Shown one piece after another: positions 36,457 to 44,825 of a DNA stretch of 64,000 bases. The notes under the pieces are model-generated. The model searched no databases and was not told the DNA's origin. It saw only the letters and a list, made by a program, of their open reading frames with translations. This DNA is from Periweissella fabaria. GTDB taxonomy: Bacteria > Bacillota > Bacilli > Lactobacillales > Lactobacillaceae. Within the stretch, counting starts at the first letter, position 1. Each line of letters opens with the position of its first letter. The DNA is taken from contig NZ_CAKKNS010000002.1 of NCBI RefSeq assembly GCF_918814575.1, positions 124,001 to 188,000 of the forward strand, written 5' to 3'. A program made the position numbers and the translations under genes.

Positions 36457-37158
36457 GTGACAGATAAGAAACAAACCCCACAAGAAATTTTTAATACAAT
36501 TGCTCCAAATTATGATTACATGAATAATGTGATTAGTTTAGGTACGCATAAGGCTTGGCGGAAAAAGGTGGCTAAAACAATGCCAATTCCAAAAGGAAGT
36601 TATGTTCTTGATTTATGTTGTGGTACCGCTGACTGGACGATTCACCATGCCCAAACCGTTGGACCAAGTGGTCATGTGGTGGGGTTAGATTTTAGCGGAA
36701 ATATGTTAAAGATTGCCGATCAAAAGGTGGCTGAATTACATCTTGGAAAAGAAATCACCTTGGTCCAAGGTGATGCGATGGCGACAACATACCCAGATAA
36801 TACGTTTGACTATGTGACTATTGGTTTTGGGTTGCGTAATTTACCAGATAAAATTGCGGGGTTAAAAGAGATGTATCGGGTGTTAAAGCCCGGTGGTTCA
36901 GTTATCATTTTAGAAACATCACAACCTGATAATCCTATTGTCCGACCAGCTTGGCGTTTTTATTTTTCAAAAGTGATGCCATTACTTGGTAAAGTTTTGA
37001 CTAAGCAACAAGCTGAGTATAAATATTTGGATGAAACAACAGAAAAATTCATGTCATATCAAGAATTAGTTGACGTTATGACAGAAATTGGGTTTAATGA
37101 AGTTCACTTTGAACGTTACAATCTTGGTGCAGCAGCCGCTCACTTTGGTACTAAATAA
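36457..37158 (+). CDS. menG: Demethylmenaquinone/ubiquinone methyltransferase
   Basis: 233-residue SAM-dependent methyltransferase of the UbiE/MenG family, last step of menaquinone synthesis. SAM motif VLDLCCGTADWT at about residue 51, then VGLDFSGNML, QGDAM, FDYVTIGFGLRNLPD and KPGGSVIILE. Starts with GTG at 36457, with AAAGGTGG upstream. Other menaquinone genes are not in the window; lactic acid bacteria often make or scavenge quinones, and this gene may act on an imported precursor. Closes with a terminator at 37160. Confidence 0.93.
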   Translation: MTDKKQTPQEIFNTIAPNYDYMNNVISLGTHKAWRKKVAKTMPIPKGSYVLDLCCGTADWTIHHAQTVGPSGHVVGLDFSGNMLKIADQKVAELHLGKEITLVQGDAMATTYPDNTFDYVTIGFGLRNLPDKIAGLKEMYRVLKPGGSVIILETSQPDNPIVRPAWRFYFSKVMPLLGKVLTKQQAEYKYLDETTEKFMSYQELVDVMTEIGFNEVHFERYNLGAAAAHFGTK

Positions 37159-37159
37159 T

Positions 37160-37193
37160 AAAAAAGACTGAAAAAATTTTTCAGTCTTTTTTT
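37160..37193 (+). terminator. Terminator after menG
   Basis: Stem AAAAAGACTGAAAAA / TTTTTCAGTCTTTTT with minimal loop and T-run. Confidence 0.93.
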
Positions 37194-37213
37194 GTTGGAA
37201 GGGTTAAATTAAT

Positions 37214-37245
37214 TATATTTATACCGATATTCGTGTATATAAATA
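37214..37245. promoter_or_regulatory. Imperfect inverted repeat before the toxin-antitoxin pair
   Basis: TATATTTATAC (37214-37224) is matched in reverse by GTATATAAATA (37235-37245) with about nine of eleven positions complementary; TA promoters are usually bound by the antitoxin at such repeats. Confidence 0.4.
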
Positions 37246-37313
37246 AATCTTATTGCTAAATCGAGATATTGGGATGATATTAAGTTTAGTGACTCTAAAG
37301 ATGGGTGTAATGG

Positions 37314-37676
37314 ATGAAGAGTAAGAAAAAACTTGGCATGTTTATTGATCAAAATGGACACAATTACTTTGCTGAATATTATTGCCAACTTTCACAACGT
37401 GAACGTGAGAAGTTTATGGCTTTGATGATGCAAATACAAGAAGTAAATTTATTAATTGCGCAACGGCAATTATGGATTCGGCGAGTTAAACGTGATTTTT
37501 ATGAACTAAGATGTTATATCGATAAAGGTATTATTCACTGTGCATATTTTTTTGTTACCGATGATGAATATGTTTTAACACATGCCTATTTAAAAACTGA
37601 TAAAGAGCAAGTACATCAGGAACAATTAGTTGCTGAAAAGCTACAACAAGAATGGAGATTTATGAATGCTAATTGA
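37314..37676 (+). CDS. RelE/HigB-like toxin (phage-derived Gp49-like family)
   Basis: 120-residue protein with the Gp49-like/HigB toxin pattern: an N-terminal strand-helix region, then LWIRRVKRDFYELRCYID and IIHCAYFFVTDDEYVLTHAYLKTDKEQ, the usual RxxYELR...R/H..Y-F core and the final KK-like basic helix. Toxins of this fold cut mRNA on the ribosome. It lies directly before an XRE antitoxin with an 11-base overlap, the toxin-first order of higBA systems. Ribosome site is weak, as often in TA toxins. Catalytic residues cannot be assigned by eye. Confidence 0.82.
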   Translation: MKSKKKLGMFIDQNGHNYFAEYYCQLSQREREKFMALMMQIQEVNLLIAQRQLWIRRVKRDFYELRCYIDKGIIHCAYFFVTDDEYVLTHAYLKTDKEQVHQEQLVAEKLQQEWRFMNAN

Positions 37677-37932
37677 GGAATTATTAGTAGCAGAAAAGCA
37701 TGATAAAACATTTGTGCAAGGGTATCAAATGGAGAAGGCTAAATTGGCAAGTGCGGTGTCGTTATATCTAGCACGTGAGGAAGTGGGATTAACGCAAGTT
37801 GAATTAGCCGAAATGGCTGGGACAACACAAGCTACGATTGCACGTATTGAACGGGGGGACAATGTTTCTTTTGAAAAATTATCTCAATTGGCGCAAGCAA
37901 TGGATAAACAATTGCGGGTTGAATTTATTTAG
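37666..37932 (+). CDS. XRE-family antitoxin
   Basis: 88-residue helix-turn-helix protein, DNA-binding domain at residues 32-85 (LTQVELAEMAGTTQATIARIERG), typical of HigA/XRE antitoxins; the N-terminal helix 1-30 probably contacts the toxin. It overlaps the toxin end by 11 bases and has GGAG ten bases upstream. It should neutralise the toxin and repress the shared promoter, probably at the inverted repeat near 37214. Followed by a terminator at 37935. Confidence 0.88.
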   Translation: MLIEELLVAEKHDKTFVQGYQMEKAKLASAVSLYLAREEVGLTQVELAEMAGTTQATIARIERGDNVSFEKLSQLAQAMDKQLRVEFI

Positions 37933-37934
37933 TG

Positions 37935-37973
37935 AAAAAAGGCTGGAAGATGATATCTTCCAGCCTTTTGTTG
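37935..37973 (+). terminator. Bidirectional terminator after the TA pair
   Basis: AAAAAAGGCTGGAAGAT / ATCTTCCAGCCTTTT stem; one of the CTGGAAG/CTTCCAG terminator family repeated in the window. Confidence 0.92.
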
Positions 37974-38024
37974 TTTGTAAATATGTTGTGATGTTTCGAG
38001 TGTTGAATGTCCATAAAAGAGACA

Positions 38025-38183
38025 TTATTGGCGATGGTTTTGATTACGTGGGTGATTACTTTTAATCGTAATAGGCACCATGCGTGTTCGATAGTTAGTT
38101 GTGTTGATAACACGATTAAGTAAAATCGCTACAACTACTAACATTAGCAACGTAATGATTACAATATTAATTAGTAAAAGCAT
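38025..38183 (-). CDS. Unlisted small membrane protein (52 residues)
   Basis: An open frame on the minus strand from ATG 38183 to TAA 38025. GGAGG sits seven bases before the start, which supports it. Residues 2-22 (LLLINIVIITLLMLVVVAILL) are very hydrophobic, one helix; the rest is polar and basic (ends NHPRNQNHRQ). I do not recognise it. It lies in its own space between the TA terminator and the OatA-like gene on the same strand. Confidence 0.6.
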   Translation of the reverse strand: MLLLINIVIITLLMLVVVAILLNRVINTTNYRTRMVPITIKSNHPRNQNHRQ

Positions 38184-38281
38184 TCAGATACCTCCATTTA
38201 ATTTAGAAACAACAATGCGATGAAATCGCTTGCGTATCTCTATTATACATAGCGTTTGATTAAATGAATATTAAGGCCCAT

Positions 38282-40186
38282 TTAATTGTTTTTAGGTACG
38301 GTAGTCGCAATCGTACTACCAATTAAATGAGCTAAATATTTATCACCAAGTTCATTAGGGTGAATTTGATCGGGCCCTAACCAATCTGCATGATTTTGAA
38401 CTTGTTGGTGCCAATCAATTAGATGGAAATTTGGATAAGTTTTACTTGCTTGTAAGTACACCTGTTCATTACCTGGAATCCAACCCCGGTTTTGAACATA
38501 ATTATTAACCCAAAACACTTGGCGGTTGGTACCAACGATATTCATAACTTGGCTGATCGTTTTAGGAGTAACCGAACCATTTGTCCCAAGCATAATTAAA
38601 ACATTATCTGAGAGTTGATTAGCGCCTTTGATTGTTGTAAGTAAATCCGGTGCTGTCGAAGGTTGGCGACCAACTTTTCCATTAGCAACTACGGGCATAA
38701 GCTGTTGTAAAGTTGGACCGATATTGACTAGCATTGAATCTCCAATGGCACTCACTGGAGTTTGTTTGAGAGTACTTATTTCTTGAGCAGTTAACTGATA
38801 CGTTGTTGCAAGTTTAGCATCCTCATCAGACAGTGTACTACTACTTGCTGCACTTGCGTCATTTTTTGCATTTTTTTTTGCTTTTTCAGCAGCCTTTTGT
38901 TTTGCAAGGATTTTTGCATTAGCATCTTCGGTCTTTTTTTCACGCTGTGCTAATTCCTTTTCCAAAGGTGGTTGATACGTACTAGCAGCCTCTGGTGCAG
39001 CGAGACCAAAGCTAGCAACTAATACTAAGAGTAGTGTAATACCAAGTTGACTAAGGCTACGATAATTCAACATCGTAATACGCTGAATGAACGCTTTACA
39101 ATCTCTAAACGTGATGTGGCGTAGTGGCTGTTCAAGATAACGATAGCTAAATTCACTAATGAGCCCAATTATTATTAGTTCAATAATTAATAATAAGGCA
39201 CTAAGATGGGGATGCTTTAACTTGAGTTGATCAAAAAAAACTAAAACCGGGTATTGATATAAATAGATACCGTATGAACGAGTACCAATCCAACGAAATA
39301 CTGGTAAATTAAACACTTTAACAAGCCAAGTACCAGGTGCTGCAATGGTGGCGACTAATAACATCCCCATTATGGTAAAGACAAACATCCCACCATAATA
39401 CGTAACGGGACTTTGACCATTTAATGTTGCAAAACCAATCCCGAGACCAACAAGGCTTCCCCAACTGACGTAGTTAAGGACTCGTTGGTTTTTAGGCATC
39501 ATTGAATGGGTTAACTGTGATGATGGCCAAATATAAGCTAACATGGCGCCTAAAAGGATTGCAAATAAGCGGGTATCGGTGCCATAATAGGCCCGATTAA
39601 TTGAGTTTGGATCAAAAGTAATGCCTAGCATAATGGCAGAAATAAACGCAGCGATACCTAATCCAAGTGCAACATGGCCACGTGATACTTTTAATTTAGC
39701 TAGTAATAAGACTAATAGTGGCCAAATAAAATAAAATTGACCTTCAACTGATAAGGACCATAAGTGGGTAACCGGACTTGGAGCGCTGAATTGTTGAAAA
39801 TACGATTGTCCATGTCCAATTGCCCAGAGATTATATACATACAAAAGATTGGTTACCACAGCAGTTCGAATATTTAGTAATGCTCCCCGATCGAAAAGGG
39901 TGATAAAAGCTAGTGTGATTAATAGCATAAAAACCAATACAGGATATAAACGCTTAATTCGGCGTAAGTAAAACGCTTTAATATCAATGGTATTTTTTCT
40001 AATGTATTCTTGGCGTAGTAAATCAGTAATTAAATAACCAGAAACCACAAAAAAAATCGAAACCCCAAGATATCCCCCACTAAAAGTATTTGGTAAAAAA
40101 TGATACAAAATAACGGCTATTACGGCTAAGGCGCGAATACCATCAAAGCCTAGAATATAGCGCCGTTTAGAAGAACGTAACTCCAT
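38282..40186 (-). CDS. OatA-like peptidoglycan O-acetyltransferase
   Basis: 634-residue two-domain protein. N-terminal acyltransferase-3 domain (about 1-370) with eleven hydrophobic segments, starting FDGIRALAVIAVILYHF, and FFVVSGYLIT; C-terminal SGNH domain (about 465-630) with Gly-Asp-Ser (AIGDSM), GTNGS and DQIHPNELG as catalytic Ser, oxyanion Asn and Asp/His. A Lys/Ala/Glu-rich linker (about 405-455) joins them. Homologs O-acetylate peptidoglycan and confer lysozyme resistance; acetylation of other glycans is possible. ATG 40186 follows GGGGAG. Confidence 0.9.
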   Translation of the reverse strand: MELRSSKRRYILGFDGIRALAVIAVILYHFLPNTFSGGYLGVSIFFVVSGYLITDLLRQEYIRKNTIDIKAFYLRRIKRLYPVLVFMLLITLAFITLFDRGALLNIRTAVVTNLLYVYNLWAIGHGQSYFQQFSAPSPVTHLWSLSVEGQFYFIWPLLVLLLAKLKVSRGHVALGLGIAAFISAIMLGITFDPNSINRAYYGTDTRLFAILLGAMLAYIWPSSQLTHSMMPKNQRVLNYVSWGSLVGLGIGFATLNGQSPVTYYGGMFVFTIMGMLLVATIAAPGTWLVKVFNLPVFRWIGTRSYGIYLYQYPVLVFFDQLKLKHPHLSALLLIIELIIIGLISEFSYRYLEQPLRHITFRDCKAFIQRITMLNYRSLSQLGITLLLVLVASFGLAAPEAASTYQPPLEKELAQREKKTEDANAKILAKQKAAEKAKKNAKNDASAASSSTLSDEDAKLATTYQLTAQEISTLKQTPVSAIGDSMLVNIGPTLQQLMPVVANGKVGRQPSTAPDLLTTIKGANQLSDNVLIMLGTNGSVTPKTISQVMNIVGTNRQVFWVNNYVQNRGWIPGNEQVYLQASKTYPNFHLIDWHQQVQNHADWLGPDQIHPNELGDKYLAHLIGSTIATTVPKNN

Positions 40187-40363
40187 ATTTAAAAAACTCC
40201 CCAATGATTAATGTTATCTTAATGTTACAGTATTGTAATAAATTTTACAATGAAATTTGGGTTAAAAAAGCAATTAAAAAAAGCCTTTAAATCAGGCGAT
40301 TGAAGGATATTTAGGTGGCTTTAAACAATGGAAAATTTATCTTGATTTGTCATTAAAGTAACT

Positions 40364-40397
40364 AAAAAGACTGGCAATAATATGCCAGTCTTTTTTA
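40364..40397 (-). terminator. Bidirectional terminator between OatA-like gene and the 48-residue gene
   Basis: Stem AAAAAGACTGGCA / TGCCAGTCTTTTT. It stands downstream of the minus-strand small gene at 40458. Confidence 0.92.
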
Positions 40398-40457
40398 GTC
40401 ATAGAAGGTAAAAGTATGCTATCTTTTATGACTCGATTAAATGTGAAATTACCGCAA

Positions 40458-40604
40458 TTAATTTTCGTGCTTAAACTTATCTTCTAAATCACGGAGATGA
40501 GCAAATCCACTTTCATGCTTTTGAGTAGCATGTTCCTTGGCGCGACGTTGAAGTTCTTGTTCTGCAAGTTCCTTGCGTTCACTCTTACTTAACTTATTTG
40601 CCAT
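40458..40604 (-). CDS. Unlisted small charged protein (48 residues)
   Basis: Frame on the minus strand from ATG 40604 to TAA 40458. AAGGAGC lies seven bases before the start, and a terminator follows at 40364, both arguing for a real gene. The protein is hydrophilic and helical (MANKLSKSERKELAEQELQ at the start). No domain recognised. The frame contains no rare start, and its neighbours do not suggest a role. It was not in the longer open frames. Confidence 0.65.
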   Translation of the reverse strand: MANKLSKSERKELAEQELQRRAKEHATQKHESGFAHLRDLEDKFKHEN

Positions 40605-40910
40605 GATGGTAGCTCCTTTATTGAATTAAAATTGATGAAAGAATTCATCTACACTTATAGTATAGTCCTTTTATAGGTGTGCTACTATATATTCGCAATG
40701 TTTTATAAAACTAAATAAAAATGAAACTATTTCTTATATATGTTTAGTCCTTTATGGACAAAAAAGGTCGTGATATATTATGTTTGGTAATGAACAAATT
40801 AAAATTTTGAATTTAACAAATTTCTGCTTAATGGACATGGTATTATGGAGTTAAAATAATATATTTCAATAAAATAGTATTATGTTTCACAAGTATAAAA
40901 GGAGATTTAT
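40605..40910. other. Intergenic region before the LytTR response regulator
   Basis: About 300 bases. I see an extended -10-like TGGTATTAT (TATTAT at 40841-40846) without a good -35, a small GTCC-TTTAT-GGAC hairpin near 40747-40759, and a 24-codon frame (40780-40854) whose AAAGG is 11-12 bases upstream. Nothing else is evident. Confidence 0.4.
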
Positions 40911-41663
40911 ATGCGGATTTATATATTAGATGATCAATTTGTCATATTAGATAAAATTAAACGATTAGTAACTGAAATAACACATGAACTTGATATTGAT
41001 GCGCACATAAAAATATTTACCAATACCGATGACTTAGAAGAAGTTGTTTTTAACCAGGGACAATATGCGGATGTGTATTTTTTAGATTTGGACCAAAATG
41101 GCGTCAAACTATCTGGGGTCGCATTTGCTAAGCAATTACGACAATTTGATATTGAAGCGACAATTTCATTTATATCTAAATTTCCAATGCTTATGCAACA
41201 ACTTTTTGCTAATAATATTGGGGCCCATGATTTTATTAATAAAAGCCAAGCAAATAATGTATTAAAGGGGTATTTAGCGCAAACGATAAAGTATCGGCAG
41301 CGTTTTTTTGCCCAAATAAAACCACAGCAAAAACTATTAATTAATGCGGTTAATCAAGTTTACTTAGTTAAACCACATGAAATAATCGCTATTGAAACGA
41401 CAGCCACGGCGCATCAACTTAAGTTAACAACAAAGCACGATGATATTTTATTTTATGAGCGCTTAAATGATTTACAAGGTCGGCTACCACAGTTATTTCG
41501 TGGCCACCGAGCTTGTTTAATTAATCTTGACTATGTAACGCAAATTAAGCTCAAAGAACGTTTAGTAGTCCTAGATAATCACCTTGAATTACCAGTTTCA
41601 CGAACTAAAATAAAGAGTCTTTGTGAATTAATTACGATTAATGATTTAAGCGTGACCATTTAG
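40911..41663 (+). CDS. LytTR-type response regulator, orphan
   Basis: 250-residue protein with a CheY-like receiver (1-125; acidic cluster DDQ at residues 7-9 and a likely phosphoacceptor Asp in LDLDQ) and a LytTR DNA-binding domain (about 140-240; IIAIETTATAHQLKL, FRGHRACLINLDYV, LELPVSRTKIK). It resembles AgrA/ComE/FsrA-like regulators of peptide quorum sensing, bacteriocin and virulence loci. AAGGAG lies seven bases before the ATG. Unlike most, no histidine kinase or pheromone gene adjoins it. DD-pair is partly changed. Either an orphan or partnered elsewhere. Confidence 0.9.
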   Translation: MRIYILDDQFVILDKIKRLVTEITHELDIDAHIKIFTNTDDLEEVVFNQGQYADVYFLDLDQNGVKLSGVAFAKQLRQFDIEATISFISKFPMLMQQLFANNIGAHDFINKSQANNVLKGYLAQTIKYRQRFFAQIKPQQKLLINAVNQVYLVKPHEIIAIETTATAHQLKLTTKHDDILFYERLNDLQGRLPQLFRGHRACLINLDYVTQIKLKERLVVLDNHLELPVSRTKIKSLCELITINDLSVTI

Positions 41664-41737
41664 GAAAATAACGGTTTAATGTTTGTGAAAATATTATAAT
41701 TGTAAGCATAATACAATTTAGATATTGGAGATAAACG

Positions 41738-43081
41738 ATGAAAGTAATAGTTGTTGGATCAACCCACGCAGGAACAACTGCGATTAATGAAATTAAAGCC
41801 CAAAGCCCAGATGTAGAAGTTGTGGTTTACGAACGCAACGATAATGTTTCGTTTTTGTCATGTGGGATTGCCTTGTACCTTCAAGGTGAAGTTAAGCATG
41901 CTGAAGAATTATTTTATTCAAATCCTGAAAAATTAGCCGCTTTAGGAGCGGATTTGCGAATGCAACATGAAATTTTAGCAATCGATAGTGCTAATAAGCA
42001 GGTTCAAGTTCGTAATCTAGTAACAGGGGAAGAATTTTCAGATAGTTATGACAAATTAGTTATGACGACTGGTTCAATTCCAGTTAAACCTAATATTCCT
42101 AGAATTGATAATAAAAATGTCTACTTCTGTAAAAATTATACCGATGCCCAAGTTTTATTTGAAAAGACGGATCATATTAATTCAGTGATAATTATTGGTG
42201 CTGGTTATATTGGTGTTGAACTTGCAGAAGCGTTCCAAACGCATGGCAAAGAAGTTACCATAATCGATGGCATGCCCACGATTATGAATAAGTACTTCGA
42301 TGAACCATACACTAAACGAGCGACTGAATTATTTGAAAACAATGGGATTAAAGTCGTAACGGGTGAAATGGTACAAGGTTTTGAAGGCCAAGAGCAAGTG
42401 ACAGTCACAACTGATAAACAAAGTCATCAAGCGGATATGGTTATTTTAGCGATTGGGTTTAAACCAAATACGGATTTGTTAAAAGATCAAATTAAAATGT
42501 TACCTAATGGGGCAATTGTAACTAATGAGTACATGCAAACCTCAAATCCAGATATTTATGCAGCTGGTGATTCGACGGCGGTCTTTTACAATCCAACACA
42601 AACACATGAATATATTCCGTTGGCAACTAACGCTATTCGCCAAGGAAAATTGGTTGGTCAAAATATTGTTGAAAATAAAGTTAAATACATGGGGACCCAA
42701 GCGACATCAGGGTTACAACTTTTTGGGATGGATTTTGTTGCTAGTGGCTTAACGGAGTCAGCGGCACAAGCACGCGGAATTGATTTTAGTAGCGTCACAA
42801 TGGAAGATAATTTTCGACCTGAATTTATGGCAACGACAGAACCAGTTTTAATGACTTTAATCTGGGAAAATAGAACCCACAAAATTTTAGGTGTTCAATT
42901 AAGTAGTAAACATGACATCTCAGCTGCTGCTAATGGTGTATCAATTGCAATGCAAGCAGGGTTTACAGTGGAGCAATTGGCTATGGTGGATATGTTGTTC
43001 CAGCCATGGTTTGATCGCCCATTTAATTATTTAAATATCTTAGCACAGGCTGCGCTTGATAAAGCTCGTGTTATTGATTGA
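41738..43081 (+). CDS. nox: NADH oxidase (FAD-dependent, CoA-disulfide-reductase-like)
   Basis: 447-residue flavoprotein disulfide reductase that reduces oxygen with NADH, usually to water, keeping NAD+ regenerated in lactic acid bacteria. FAD motif VVGSTHAGTTA (6-15) with active-site neighbour His10, redox Cys42 in FLSCGIALY, NADH motif IIGAGYIGVELAEAF, and the second FAD segment NPDIYAAGDS. TTGGAG lies seven bases upstream. Its upstream region has a partial Rex-like half site. Single gene with terminator after it. Confidence 0.95.
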   Translation: MKVIVVGSTHAGTTAINEIKAQSPDVEVVVYERNDNVSFLSCGIALYLQGEVKHAEELFYSNPEKLAALGADLRMQHEILAIDSANKQVQVRNLVTGEEFSDSYDKLVMTTGSIPVKPNIPRIDNKNVYFCKNYTDAQVLFEKTDHINSVIIIGAGYIGVELAEAFQTHGKEVTIIDGMPTIMNKYFDEPYTKRATELFENNGIKVVTGEMVQGFEGQEQVTVTTDKQSHQADMVILAIGFKPNTDLLKDQIKMLPNGAIVTNEYMQTSNPDIYAAGDSTAVFYNPTQTHEYIPLATNAIRQGKLVGQNIVENKVKYMGTQATSGLQLFGMDFVASGLTESAAQARGIDFSSVTMEDNFRPEFMATTEPVLMTLIWENRTHKILGVQLSSKHDISAAANGVSIAMQAGFTVEQLAMVDMLFQPWFDRPFNYLNILAQAALDKARVID

Positions 43082-43096
43082 TAATGCATATTAGGA

Positions 43097-43134
43097 TAAA
43101 GGACTGCAAGCGTATTGCTTGTAGTCCTTTATTA
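43097..43134 (+). terminator. Terminator after nox
   Basis: AAAGGACTGCAAGC / GCTTGTAGTCCTTT stem and a short T-tract. Confidence 0.9.
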
Positions 43135-43216
43135 TTTTGCGCTGTGGATGGAATAAAATGACTGATGGTCGGAGAATATTAATAGATATTTTAAGTGAAT
43201 GAAAATTTTTTTATGT

Positions 43217-43222
43217 TAGAAT
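43217..43222 (+). promoter_or_regulatory. Extended -10 promoter of a structured RNA candidate
   Basis: TATGTTAGAAT with -10 TAGAAT at 43217-43222 and TG upstream; no -35 seen. Confidence 0.4.
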
Positions 43223-43228
43223 GAAGTA

Positions 43229-43490
43229 CGTAGTTATTTAACTAATTATGGATATACTTTATCTACATAGTAAACGATAATTATTTAAACGATTATCGTT
43301 GCATCTACTGCATATCTAATGAACTTACAACTTTTTATATTATTATATAAAAAATATACGTGGGCGTTGGCATTTGCTCAGCTAACTCGTATAACAAGGG
43401 TACTGATTACTTAGTAGTGACTAATCTAAGTATGTGTTCTCTAATGAAATTTAATAAAAGACACGGGTTAGTTGACCGTGTCTTTTATTA
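43229..43490 (+). ncRNA. Candidate structured non-coding RNA
   Basis: About 260 bases between nox and a serine hydrolase hold no gene but show a possible extended -10 promoter, an inverted repeat AACGATAAT...ATTATCGTT (43273-43300), a hairpin TGGGC/GCTCA nested in a TATACG/CGTATA stem (43356-43392), and a strong terminator at 43456-43488. No known RNA family was recognised. A 31-codon frame from 43319 has no ribosome site. Confidence 0.4.
43456..43488 (+). terminator. Orphan terminator
   Basis: AAAAGACACGG / CCGTGTCTTTT stem with nine-base loop; no coding gene upstream in this orientation after the nox terminator. Confidence 0.88.
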
Positions 43491-43539
43491 ATTAGAAATA
43501 ATAGTTAATTTTATAATCTGTAAACACTGGAGAAGTATT

Positions 43540-44730
43540 TTGAAAATTGTACACAAAATTGCGAGTAAAAAAATATCTATCATTATATTGATTAGTTTGA
43601 TTATTGTTATAGCACTTGCCCGTATTTACTTAGTACCGTCTGTCAATAAAATAATAAAAATAGGTGATAAATGGGAGAGTACCGCATCAAGACAAGTTGT
43701 TACCAAAGTTGATAATATTCAAAAAATAAATTTTTCACATGAACCAAATGTTTTACAACAACAATTGCAAGCATATCTTAAAAATAATAACTTGAATGCG
43801 GTGGCAGTAACGACGGCTACGGGTTCAAAAAAACCGTTAGTAATTGCTAATGGTAATTTGAGTAGTTTTTCAAATGATAAATTAGATGAAAATTCTGAAT
43901 TTCAAATTGGATCTATTCAAAAAATATTTACAGGGATTATTATTCAAAAATTAGTTGAAGAAGGTAAAATTAATTTAAAAACACCATTGAATAAATATTA
44001 TCCTAATATTCCATATGGTGATAAATTGACGGTATGGAACTTATTGACGCACACCAGTGGAATACTTGATGGAAGTACTAAAAAAATCCGAGCAGTATCC
44101 GGTGAACAAAATCAAGTTAATTATGTTTTACAACATATGACATCAACCCCCCCACACTATGTCTATGCGAGTGCTAATTTTTCGTTGTTAGCTGGGATTA
44201 TTATGCAAGTAACACATGAAAGTTACCGTCAAAATGTGATTGATAATATTTTTAAGCCGTTGGGGATGAATGATACATATTTTTATCAGGATCTTCCTAT
44301 TGGGGCTAAATTAGCATACCCACCGTACGTTAAAACTCGTGTTCAACAAGCTTACTACACGTATGATATTAGAAAGCAAATGTCACTATTGATTGGTGCA
44401 GGGCAAATATACTCAACACCAGCTGACTATTTTAAATTTGTAGATGCTTTAATGGATGGTAAGTTAATTCCAAAAAGTGATTTTGCAACGTTTCTTCCAC
44501 GGCAAAATCATGATTACTATAACGGTTTGTATAATTTTTATGGCGTTTATGAAGCGGGTGGCTCGCAAAGTGGATATAATTTGTGTTTCGTATTTAATCC
44601 AAAGACACATTCACAAACTGTGCTATTTTCTTCAAATTATATGATTGTGCCAAATAAAACATTGGCTTGCCAATTTTTTGTTATTGCTAACCGAACATCA
44701 GATATCATACATTGGATTCCACAATTCTAA
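43540..44730 (+). CDS. Serine hydrolase of the beta-lactamase/PBP-like family
   Basis: 396-residue class-C-like serine hydrolase with a signal-anchor helix at residues 9-32. SxxK motif SIQK in the FQIGSIQKIFTG segment, then YAS in the place of the usual Tyr-x-Asn (YASANFSLLAG), and GSQSGYN in the third-motif position. The family includes D-aminopeptidases, esterases, and PbpE-like carboxypeptidases acting on the wall. The start is TTG at 43540 with GGAGA upstream. Altered second motif leaves activity uncertain. Single gene. Confidence 0.87.
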   Translation: MKIVHKIASKKISIIILISLIIVIALARIYLVPSVNKIIKIGDKWESTASRQVVTKVDNIQKINFSHEPNVLQQQLQAYLKNNNLNAVAVTTATGSKKPLVIANGNLSSFSNDKLDENSEFQIGSIQKIFTGIIIQKLVEEGKINLKTPLNKYYPNIPYGDKLTVWNLLTHTSGILDGSTKKIRAVSGEQNQVNYVLQHMTSTPPHYVYASANFSLLAGIIMQVTHESYRQNVIDNIFKPLGMNDTYFYQDLPIGAKLAYPPYVKTRVQQAYYTYDIRKQMSLLIGAGQIYSTPADYFKFVDALMDGKLIPKSDFATFLPRQNHDYYNGLYNFYGVYEAGGSQSGYNLCFVFNPKTHSQTVLFSSNYMIVPNKTLACQFFVIANRTSDIIHWIPQF

Positions 44731-44748
44731 AATTAATAACGCAACTGG

Positions 44749-44778
44749 TTGACGTTGTTTAAGGAATATCGATATAAT
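44749..44778 (+). promoter_or_regulatory. Promoter of the MFS exporter
   Basis: TTGACG (44749-44754), 18-base spacer, TATAAT (44773-44778). Confidence 0.75.
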
Positions 44779-44825
44779 AGTAGGATTAAACATAAAAATT
44801 CTACATAAATTGAAGGTGGTATTAC

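Noticed and set aside
37314-37932. TA pair as part of a prophage or mobile island
   Set aside because: No phage or mobility genes adjoin it; both sides are ordinary chromosomal genes.
43319-43414. 31-codon frame in the nox/serine hydrolase gap (MNLQLFILLY...)
   Set aside because: No ribosome site, and it lies in a region with RNA stems and an orphan terminator; chance frame more likely.
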